From contig DATEZO010000235.1 of assembly GCA_035255485.1 (NCBI GenBank), forward strand, positions 1 through 11,473: a stretch of DNA of 11,473 nt. Direction: 5' to 3'. The stretch is from DATEZO01 sp035255485. GTDB lineage: Bacteria; Pseudomonadota; Gammaproteobacteria; Burkholderiales; Burkholderiaceae_D. Position numbers and translations under genes: made by a program. Each line of letters begins with the position of its first letter. Within the stretch, counting starts at the first letter, position 1. Below, in pieces: positions 1 through 5,811 of this stretch. The notes under the pieces are model-generated. The model ran no database searches. It saw only the letters and a program-made list of their open reading frames with translations, and had not been told where the DNA came from.

Positions 1-1
1 T

Positions 2-610
2 TACGGCCTGTCGGAAGTGATGGGGCCGGGCGTGGCCGGCGAATGCGTGGAAAGCAAGGATGGCCCGGTGGTGTGGGAAGACCATTTTTATCCGGAAATC
101 ATCGATCCGGAGACGGGGGAAGTCTTGCCGGACGGGGCCGAAGGCGAGCTGGTGTTTACGTCGCTGACCAAGCAAGCCTTGCCGATCATCCGCTACCGCA
201 CCCGCGACTTGACGCGCCTGTTGCCGCCGACCTCGCGTGCGATGCGGCGCATGGGCAAGATCACGGGTCGTTCCGACGACATGCTGATCATTCGCGGCGT
301 CAACGTGTTCCCGAGTCAGATCGAGGAAATGATCCTGAAGCTGCCGCAGCTGGCGCCGCAATACCAATTGGTCATTACCCGCGAAGGCCATCTCGACAAG
401 CTGGATGTCATCACCGAATTGCGCGCCGATGTATCGGGCCGCCTGTCGGAGCTTGAAACCGATGCCGTCGCCCGTGAGCTGGAACACCATATCAAGGCGT
501 ATATCGGCGTCACGGCCAAGGTGCGCGTGCTGGTTGCGGACAGCGTCGAGCGCACGCTGACCGGCAAAGCCCGGCGTGTCGTCGACAAGCGTCCGAAAGC
601 CGCAAGCTGA
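2..610 (+). CDS. Phenylacetate-CoA ligase family enzyme (PaaK-like), 5' truncated by window edge
   Basis: This is the C-terminal 202 residues of an ATP-dependent, AMP-forming aryl-CoA ligase of the ANL superfamily. Such enzymes activate an aromatic acid such as phenylacetate to its CoA thioester in the cytoplasm. The frame is open from base 2, so the true start lies off the left edge; PaaK proteins are usually about 430 residues. Visible motifs are the adenylate-binding YGLSE at the very start, RYRTRDL about 60 residues in, the hinge region GRSDDMLIIRG, and near the C-terminus the TLTGKARRV segment carrying the presumed catalytic lysine. The family call is strong. The exact substrate cannot be read from this half, so paaK itself is likely but not certain: paralogues act on other aryl acids. 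A hairpin and 137 bases separate it from the next gene. Confidence 0.9.
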   Translation, partial: YGLSEVMGPGVAGECVESKDGPVVWEDHFYPEIIDPETGEVLPDGAEGELVFTSLTKQALPIIRYRTRDLTRLLPPTSRAMRRMGKITGRSDDMLIIRGVNVFPSQIEEMILKLPQLAPQYQLVITREGHLDKLDVITELRADVSGRLSELETDAVARELEHHIKAYIGVTAKVRVLVADSVERTLTGKARRVVDKRPKAAS

Positions 611-613
611 CAA

Positions 614-637
614 GCGGGAACGGCGCGCCGTTCCCGC
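614..637 (+). terminator. Perfect GC-rich hairpin after the CoA ligase gene
   Basis: A perfect 24-base palindrome starts 4 bases after the ligase stop. Its arms are GCGGGAACGGCG and CGCCGTTCCCGC, giving a stem of at least 10 bp with a 4-base loop. It is followed by CTTCCCCTT rather than a clean T-run, so it is not a textbook intrinsic terminator. It may partially terminate transcription, or protect the 3' end of the upstream message from exonucleases and so set ligase expression apart from the downstream genes. Confidence 0.55.
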
Positions 638-747
638 CTTCCCCTTGCCAGAAAAGGAAACAAAAAAACCGGGTATGGCCAGGCAGGGAAATCCGCCAGC
701 AACCCACGGTACTGCCGTCAACTTTCACGCATTACGAGGAGCCAGAC

Positions 748-1707
748 ATGACCAAGCAATTTGCATCGCAAGCGGATCTCGAAGAGAAAAAAACCAGCTT
801 CATCAAGCTGTCCGACAATGCCTACGCGTACACCGCCGAGGGCGATCCGAATTCCGGTGTCATCATCGGCGATGATGCGGTGATGGTCATCGACACCACC
901 GCCACGCCGATCATGGCGCAGGCGCTGATCCGGCATATCCGCTCGGTGACGGATCTGCCGATCAAGTATGTGGTCCTGTCGCATTACCACGCGGTGCGCG
1001 TGCTGGGCGCATCGGCCTATGCACAGGAAGGCGCGCAGCAGGTCATCGCGTCGCGCGGCACCTATGAAATGATCGTCGAGCGCGGCGAGCAGGACATGAA
1101 ATCCGAGATCGAGCGTTTCCCGCGCCTGTTCGCGGGCGTCGAATCGGTGCCGGGGCTGACCTGGCCGACCATGGTGTTCGACAAGGCGCTGACGATCTTC
1201 ATGGGCAAGTTCGAAGTGCAGCTCATGCATATCGGCATGGGCCACACCAAGGGCGACACCATCGCCTGGATTCCGTCGCAGAAAATCTGCTTTTCCGGCG
1301 ACCTGGTCGAATATGACGCCGCCGCCTATACCGGCGATGCGCAGCTCGAGGAGTGGCCTGCCACGCTGGACGCCTTGCGCGCGCTCGGCGCGGAAAAGCT
1401 GGTGCCGGGGCGCGGGCCGGCCTTGACCAGTCCGAAAGAAGTCAACGCCGGCATCGATTACACTAGGGATTTCGTCACGACGCTGCTGCAAAGCGCGAAA
1501 GAAGCTGTTGCCGCCGGCAAGACATTGAAGGAGGCGATGGCGCATGCGCGCAGCAAGATGGACCCGAAATTCGGCCATGTCTTCATTTATGAGCATTGCC
1601 TGCCGTTCGACGTGACGCGCGCGGTGGATGAAGCCGGCGGCATCAAGCACCCGCGCATCTGGACCGCGGAACGCGACAAGGAAATGTGGCACTCGCTGCA
1701 GAATTGA
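748..1707 (+). CDS. MBL-fold metallo-hydrolase-like protein with altered metal site
   Basis: This 319-residue protein has the metallo-beta-lactamase fold. The start is well supported: GAGGAG at 736-741 lies 6 bases before the ATG. The usual HxHxDH motif reads H79-Y-H81-A-V83-R84, so the site-2 aspartate and histidine are replaced. The third ligand is kept at H166 (GMGHTKGD), as is the bridging aspartate D185 (FSGDLVEY). The usual late GHG reads GRG (R222), losing another histidine. Three site-1 histidines therefore remain, while only the bridging Asp remains at site 2. The protein may be mononuclear, have a changed reaction, or be non-hydrolytic. There is no obvious signal peptide, so it is probably cytoplasmic. 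It precedes the flavin monooxygenase by 45 bases, suggesting a shared operon and a role in the same aromatic pathway, perhaps thioester or lactone chemistry. The substrate is unknown. Confidence 0.88.
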   Translation: MTKQFASQADLEEKKTSFIKLSDNAYAYTAEGDPNSGVIIGDDAVMVIDTTATPIMAQALIRHIRSVTDLPIKYVVLSHYHAVRVLGASAYAQEGAQQVIASRGTYEMIVERGEQDMKSEIERFPRLFAGVESVPGLTWPTMVFDKALTIFMGKFEVQLMHIGMGHTKGDTIAWIPSQKICFSGDLVEYDAAAYTGDAQLEEWPATLDALRALGAEKLVPGRGPALTSPKEVNAGIDYTRDFVTTLLQSAKEAVAAGKTLKEAMAHARSKMDPKFGHVFIYEHCLPFDVTRAVDEAGGIKHPRIWTAERDKEMWHSLQN

Positions 1708-1752
1708 CCGGCGCTTTCCCTTACCCATCTGACGAAAGGCGCAGAGCGCACC

Positions 1753-3426
1753 ATGGAACTGGATTATCAACACATCGTATTCGATTATGTAAAGTCTTCC
1801 GACCACGCGGCGAAGACCCCCGCGCATCATCCGGTGATCGTGGTCGGGGCGGGCCCGGTCGGCCTGACAGTTGCCATCGATCTGGCCCAGCAGGGCGTGC
1901 CGGTGGTTGTGCTCGACGATGACGACAAACTGTCGGTCGGGTCGCGTGCAATCTGCTTCGCCAAGCGCACGCTGGAAATTTTCGATCGCCTGCAATGCGG
2001 CGACCGCTTCGCGGACAAAGGCATCAGCTGGAATGTCGGCAAGGTATTTTTCCATGATGAGCCGGTCTACAGTTTCAACCTGTTGCCGGAAGCCGGCCAT
2101 CACCGGCCCGCCTTCGTCAACCTGCAGCAATACTATGCCGAAGGGTATCTGCTGGAGCGCGCGCGTCAGCTTGCCAATCTGGATATCCGCTGGAAACACA
2201 AGGTCATCGGCCTGTCGCAACTGGGCGACGGGGTGGAACTGACGGTGGAAACGCCCGATGGCACATGCCGGCTGCGCGCCGATTATGCGGTGGCGGCGGA
2301 CGGCTCGCGCAGCCCGGTGCGCGCGATGATGGGACTGGAAAGCAAGGGCCAGGTATTCAAGGATCGCTTCCTGATCGCCGATGTCAGGATGAAGGCGGAA
2401 TTTCCGACCGAACGCTGGTTCTGGTTCGATCCGCCATTCCATCCGAACCAGTCGGTGCTGCTGCATCGGCAGCCGGATAATGTCTGGCGGATCGATTTCC
2501 AGCTGGGCTGGGATGCCGATCCTGCCGTTGAAAAGTCGCCCGAGCGCGTCATTCCGCGCATCCGCGCCCTGCTGGGCCAGGATGCGGAGTTCGACTTGGA
2601 GTGGGTCAGCGTGTATACCTTTTCCTGTTTGCGCATGGAAAAATTCCGCCACGGCCGCGTGCTGTTCGTCGGCGACGCGGCGCATCTGGTCTCGCCGTTC
2701 GGCGCGCGCGGCGCCAACAGCGGCGTGCAGGATGCCGACAACCTGGCCTGGAAACTGAAGCTGGTGCTGGCGGGCGAGGCGCCGACGACATTGCTCGACA
2801 GCTACGCCAGTGAGCGGGAATATGCGGCCGATGAAAACCTGCGCAACTCGACGCGCTCGACCGATTTCATCACGCCGAAGAGCCGGATCAGCCGGATCTT
2901 CCGCGATGCCGTCCTGAAGCTGGCGAAGGACCAGCCGTTCGCGCGCAAGCTGGTCAACAGCGGCCGGTTGTCAATGCCGTCCACCTATGTCGGTTCGCTG
3001 CTGAATACGCCGGACGAAGATGTCTTCACCGGCGCGATGATGCCCGGCGCGCCTGCCGCCGATGCCCCGGTCGCGACCGATGGCCAGGCAAGCTGGTTCC
3101 TGACCCATGTCGGCAATGGATTTGCCGGCATCTATTTCAGCGACGGAACTCCGCTTTCCGGCGACACGCTAGCCGCCTTGCAGTCGCTGGCCACAGGCAA
3201 ACTGCCCATCAAGCCGATCGTCGTCGTGCCGCACGGGACGCGCATGACCGGAGTGGCGGGTATCGTTTTCCTGGAAGACAAGGACGGCCTGCTGGCGCAG
3301 CGTTTCGATGGCCGGGCCGGCACGTATTACCTGTTGCGCCCCGACCAGCATGTGTGCGCACGCTGGCGCGCGCTCGATATCGACAAGGCGCGTGCCGCAA
3401 TGGCGCGGGCAATCGGCAAACAATAA
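1753..3426 (+). CDS. FAD-dependent monooxygenase, class A aromatic hydroxylase type
   Basis: This 557-residue flavoprotein resembles the p-hydroxybenzoate / 3-(3-hydroxyphenyl)propionate hydroxylase (MhpA) group, which uses NAD(P)H and O2 to hydroxylate aromatic rings. After a 27-residue N-terminal extension comes the Rossmann fingerprint GAGPVG (32-37) with acidic residues at 55-58. The AADGSRSPVR motif (181-190), which contacts FAD and NAD(P)H, follows, then the second FAD motif FVGDAAHLVSPFGARG (305-320). The C-terminal region, about 425-545, looks like the thioredoxin-like domain common in phenol hydroxylase and MhpA relatives, ending in LLRPDQHVCARWR (527-539). No alternative start is needed: the extension is in frame from the ATG, although the ribosome site is weak. 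It lies between the MBL gene and a DUF2783 gene. The substrate is not readable; an aromatic acid or its CoA ester is an inference from the neighbouring ligase. Confidence 0.9.
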   Translation: MELDYQHIVFDYVKSSDHAAKTPAHHPVIVVGAGPVGLTVAIDLAQQGVPVVVLDDDDKLSVGSRAICFAKRTLEIFDRLQCGDRFADKGISWNVGKVFFHDEPVYSFNLLPEAGHHRPAFVNLQQYYAEGYLLERARQLANLDIRWKHKVIGLSQLGDGVELTVETPDGTCRLRADYAVAADGSRSPVRAMMGLESKGQVFKDRFLIADVRMKAEFPTERWFWFDPPFHPNQSVLLHRQPDNVWRIDFQLGWDADPAVEKSPERVIPRIRALLGQDAEFDLEWVSVYTFSCLRMEKFRHGRVLFVGDAAHLVSPFGARGANSGVQDADNLAWKLKLVLAGEAPTTLLDSYASEREYAADENLRNSTRSTDFITPKSRISRIFRDAVLKLAKDQPFARKLVNSGRLSMPSTYVGSLLNTPDEDVFTGAMMPGAPAADAPVATDGQASWFLTHVGNGFAGIYFSDGTPLSGDTLAALQSLATGKLPIKPIVVVPHGTRMTGVAGIVFLEDKDGLLAQRFDGRAGTYYLLRPDQHVCARWRALDIDKARAAMARAIGKQ

Positions 3427-3439
3427 ACCGGAGCGCAAC

Positions 3440-3637
3440 GTGAACCAGAGAGTGAATACCGAACCGAACATGCCGCTGGCGGATGATTTTTATGAAGCGT
3501 TGATCGAAATGCACAAGGATTTGAGCGAAGAACAAAGCGAAACCTTCAATGCCAAGCTGATCCTGGTGCTGGCCAATCACATTGGCGATCTCGATATCCT
3601 GAAAGAGGCCATGCGGATTGCCAGCGCCGATCTGTAA
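3440..3637 (+). CDS. DUF2783-type small protein
   Basis: This is a 65-residue acidic protein, mostly helical in appearance, with the segment LILVLANHIGDLDILKEAM at residues 40-58. That matches my recollection of the DUF2783 family, which is small and of unknown function. The preferred start is GTG at 3440, because GGAG at 3430-3433 sits 6 bases upstream; ATG at 3470 would give a 55-residue version. It begins 13 bases after the monooxygenase stop, so the two are almost certainly co-transcribed. A role as a small partner or stability factor for the monooxygenase is only an inference from this adjacency. There is no signal peptide, membrane segment or cysteine motif. Confidence 0.82.
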   Translation: MNQRVNTEPNMPLADDFYEALIEMHKDLSEEQSETFNAKLILVLANHIGDLDILKEAMRIASADL

Positions 3638-3774
3638 CCGTGGACTGCCGCAATTCCGAACGGTATTCCCTGGTCCTTGGCGGCTTTCATGCGTGCAATG
3701 AATGCGGGGCCGGAAGCAGGTCAGGTGCTTCCACCCTTCATTTCACGTCCATGCATGTCAATCTGGCTGTTATT

Positions 3775-3792
3775 TATACACCTATGTGTATA
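3775..3792. promoter_or_regulatory. 18-bp palindrome, possible operator
   Basis: Two perfect 7-base arms, TATACAC and GTGTATA, flank the 4-base centre CTAT. The two-fold symmetry and AT-rich setting fit a binding site for a dimeric regulator. Its sequence differs from the palindrome at 3972-3995, so it would not obviously bind the same protein. It lies about 20 bases upstream of the candidate -35 element. Confidence 0.4.
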
Positions 3793-3812
3793 TTTTAACT
3801 GCCGCGAATTGA

Positions 3813-3843
3813 TTGCGAATATCATTGTGTTTTTCACTATACT
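3813..3843 (+). promoter_or_regulatory. Candidate sigma-70 promoter for the tetR operon
   Basis: TATACT at 3838-3843 is a good -10 match (5 of 6). TTGCGA at 3813-3818 is a fair -35 (4 of 6), but the spacer is 19 bases, longer than the usual 17. It is the best promoter-like pair seen upstream of tetR. If used, the transcript would include the 3868-3905 hairpin and the 3972-3995 palindrome in a leader of roughly 160 bases. Confidence 0.35.
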
Positions 3844-3867
3844 CCCCAAATATATTCCAATCTGTAG

Positions 3868-3905
3868 CCGGCGATGTAAATGGTTACACCATTTGCCGGG
3901 TTTTT
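3868..3905 (+). terminator. Hairpin plus T5 tract, terminator or attenuator
   Basis: A stem AAATGG/CCATTT with loop TTACA (3878-3894) is extended by CCGGC/GCCGG, with a 5-base bulge (GATGT) on the left side, and is followed by G and TTTTT at 3901-3905. The layout is that of an intrinsic terminator on the plus strand. It could end the upstream catabolic transcript, 231 bases after the DUF2783 stop, or act as an attenuator if the promoter at 3813-3843 is real. Overlapping it is the smaller palindrome TGTAA-N4-TTACA (3875-3888), which could instead be a protein-binding site. Confidence 0.45.
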
Positions 3906-3971
3906 CTTGCATTTCTCCGGTAGTGTGGATCAGCGTTTTTTCAGAATCAGGCGTGCCTCCATTTCCGTGAT

Positions 3972-3995
3972 AAGATAGTAATTGATTACTATCTT
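3972..3995. promoter_or_regulatory. Perfect 24-bp palindrome, likely TetR operator
   Basis: Perfect 11-base arms, AAGATAGTAAT and ATTACTATCTT, flank a 2-base centre TG. The site ends 14 bases before the TTG start of the TetR-type gene and just ahead of its ribosome site. Length, symmetry and position are typical of autoregulatory operators of TetR-family repressors. That this particular repressor binds it is an inference, but a strong one. Confidence 0.7.
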
Positions 3996-4009
3996 TCGTG
4001 GAGGCTTCC

Positions 4010-4618
4010 TTGGATACGCAGACGAAATACCTTCCCGCAGACGAGCGGCGCGCCGTCACGGTGGAAGCCGTTGTCGAACTGGCGGGAGCGCAAAATCCCA
4101 GTGACATCACCACCGCGGCCATCGCCAGGCACATGAACCTGACGCAAGGCGCGCTGTTCCGGCACTTCCCATCGAAAGAGGCGATTTGGCAAGCGGTCAT
4201 GGAATGGGTGGCGGAGCGTCTCCTGGCGCGGCTCGACCGGGCTGCGCAGGGTATCGAATCGCCCTTGGCTGCCATGCAGGCCATGTTCATGAGTCATGTC
4301 GAATTCGTGATTGAACGCCCGGGCGTGCCGCGCATGATCTTCGGTGAGTTGCAGCGCGCCGATGCGACCCCGGCCAAGCGCATGGTCCAGACCCTGATCC
4401 AGGGATATGCGGAACGCGTGCGCGCACGCATCGAACAGGGCAAGAGTGCCGGTGAAATCGCGCCGGAAGTCAACACCCAGGCCGCCGCCACCTTGTTCAT
4501 CGGCACTGTTCAGGGCCTGGTGATGCAATCCATGTTATCCGGCGACATGCAGCGCATGCGCAGTGACGCGCTCGGCGTGTTCGCAGTCTACCAGCGCGGA
4601 TTAAGGAGTCAACAATGA
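4010..4618 (+). CDS. TetR/AcrR-family transcriptional regulator
   Basis: This one-component repressor of 202 residues is typical in length for the family. The N-terminal helix-turn-helix is clear at residues 31-53, with the recognition stretch NLTQGALFRHF and the following SKEAIW. The remainder would be the ligand-binding and dimerisation domain. I place the start at TTG 4010 because GGAGG at 4000-4004 lies 5 bases before it; the in-frame GTG at 3998 would add 4 residues but has only palindrome sequence upstream. The stop overlaps the adaptor gene ATG by 4 bases (ATGA), so repressor and exporter are translationally coupled. It probably represses its own operon through the palindrome at 3972-3995 and releases it on binding the exporter's substrate. 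The ligand is unknown. Confidence 0.92.
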   Translation: MDTQTKYLPADERRAVTVEAVVELAGAQNPSDITTAAIARHMNLTQGALFRHFPSKEAIWQAVMEWVAERLLARLDRAAQGIESPLAAMQAMFMSHVEFVIERPGVPRMIFGELQRADATPAKRMVQTLIQGYAERVRARIEQGKSAGEIAPEVNTQAAATLFIGTVQGLVMQSMLSGDMQRMRSDALGVFAVYQRGLRSQQ

Positions 4619-5811
4619 AGCGGTTCCTGTCGTCCAATGGCAAGAGAATCGCACTGGGAGGAGTGCTGCTGCCGTTGCTGGCGCTGTTTGCGTTTGCCGC
4701 CTTGCGCTCGGGACCGCTTGCGCCCGTGCCGGTTACGCTGGCAACCGTTGAGCAGCGGGCGATCACGCCGGCGCTGTTCGGCATTGGTACGGTCGAGGCG
4801 CGCTATACCCACAGGATCGGACCGACATTTGCGGGCCGGCTCAAGAGTGTGGATGTCCAGCCGGGCGATCGCGTCAGGGCAGGGCAACTGCTCGGCGAAA
4901 TAGAGCCGATCGATCTGGACCAGCGTGTCGGTGCCCAGGGCGCCGCGCTCAAGCGTGCCGAAGCCGGGGTGCTGGCGGTCGAGGCGCAAATCCAGGAAAT
5001 CGGTGCGCGCCGATCCTTTGCCGAAGCGCAGACGAAACGCTACGAGCAACTGCTGGCGGCACGCGCGGTCAGCGAAGAAGCGGTCGAAATCAAGCGCCAG
5101 GAATTCCAGATCGTGCAGGCGACCCTGTCGGCGGCACGCGCCAACCTCGACGCCTCGCGGCAGGAGCTGGCGCGGGTGCGGGCGGAACGCGAAGGGCTGA
5201 TCCGGCAGCGTACCAGCCTGCGCCTGGTGTCACCGGTGGATGGGATTGTCACCCAGCGTGATGCCGACCCGGGCTCTACAGTGGTGGCAGGCCAGTCGGT
5301 GGTGGAAGTGGTCGAGCCGGGCAAAATCTGGATCAATGCCCGCTTTAACCAGCAGCGCGCACTGGGCTTGCGCGCCGAGCTGCCGGCGCAGATCGTCCTG
5401 CGCTCGCAGGAAGGCGAGCCGCTGGCAGGCGTGGTCTCGCGCACCGAGCTGCATGCCGATCCGGTCACCGAAGAAACCCTGGCCAAGGTCGAGTTCCGGC
5501 AACTGCCGCAAACGCTTCCGGCGATCGGCGAGCTGGCCGAAGTCACCGTCGCCCTGGCAGCGCACAAATCGATGCCGGCGGTGCCGAATGCCAGCGTGCA
5601 GCGGGTCGATGGGCGGCTCGGCGTGTGGCTGGTTGACGGCAGGGAGTTGCGGTTTGCACCGATCAAGACCGGTGCGACCGATCTCGATGGCCGGGTGCAG
5701 GTACTTGAAGGCCTGCGCTGCGGCGAGCATGTCGTGGTGTACAGCGCGCGGGCGCTGAGCGCCGGCAGCCGCATCAAGATCGTGGAGCGCATCGCGGGCA
5801 AGTCGTCATGA
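4615..5811 (+). CDS. HlyD/MacA-like periplasmic adaptor (membrane fusion protein)
   Basis: This 398-residue adaptor would link an inner-membrane ABC exporter to an outer-membrane channel. Residues 12-31 form one hydrophobic membrane anchor without a lipobox cysteine. Next come a biotinyl-lipoyl-like half (about 66-100), a long alpha-helical hairpin rich in Ala, Glu, Arg and Gln (about 103-200), and the second lipoyl half with RLVSPVDGIVTQRDADPG (203-220). Beta-barrel and membrane-proximal segments follow to the end. The gene starts inside the tetR stop (ATGA) and its own stop overlaps the permease start in the same way, as expected for subunits made together. No outer-membrane factor gene is visible, so a TolC-like protein elsewhere is presumably used. 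It most resembles adaptors of DevBCA or MacAB type. Confidence 0.9.
   Translation: MKRFLSSNGKRIALGGVLLPLLALFAFAALRSGPLAPVPVTLATVEQRAITPALFGIGTVEARYTHRIGPTFAGRLKSVDVQPGDRVRAGQLLGEIEPIDLDQRVGAQGAALKRAEAGVLAVEAQIQEIGARRSFAEAQTKRYEQLLAARAVSEEAVEIKRQEFQIVQATLSAARANLDASRQELARVRAEREGLIRQRTSLRLVSPVDGIVTQRDADPGSTVVAGQSVVEVVEPGKIWINARFNQQRALGLRAELPAQIVLRSQEGEPLAGVVSRTELHADPVTEETLAKVEFRQLPQTLPAIGELAEVTVALAAHKSMPAVPNASVQRVDGRLGVWLVDGRELRFAPIKTGATDLDGRVQVLEGLRCGEHVVVYSARALSAGSRIKIVERIAGKSS

Larger units (their letters stand above)
3638..4009. other. Intergenic control region before the exporter operon
   Basis: These 372 bases contain no convincing gene. The first 120 bases have ordinary GC content. From about 3765 to 3865 the DNA becomes distinctly AT-rich, unlike the flanking genes. 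It holds an 18-bp palindrome (3775-3792), a possible promoter (3813-3843), a hairpin with a T-tract (3868-3905) and a perfect 24-base palindrome (3972-3995) next to the tetR start. The region probably combines the end of the catabolic transcript with the promoter, operator and leader of the tetR-exporter operon. Confidence 0.7.

Noticed and set aside
718..2685. A 655-codon open frame on the minus strand across the MBL and monooxygenase genes
   Set aside because: It lies antisense to two genes with clear motifs. Its translation is His/Arg/Asp-rich without recognisable domains, as expected for a shadow frame in GC-rich DNA.
3308..3439. Extension of the DUF2783 protein upstream to ATG 3308
   Set aside because: It would overlap the end of the monooxygenase by 40 codons; GTG 3440 has its own ribosome site and fits the family length.
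3677..3970. A 97-codon plus-strand open frame in the intergenic region before tetR
   Set aside because: It runs through AT-rich regulatory DNA containing palindromes and a hairpin, has no ribosome site, and its translation has no recognisable family.
3721..4290. A 189-codon minus-strand open frame reaching from the control region into tetR
   Set aside because: It overlaps the antisense of the tetR helix-turn-helix region and has no domain; the palindromes in the region suggest regulation instead.
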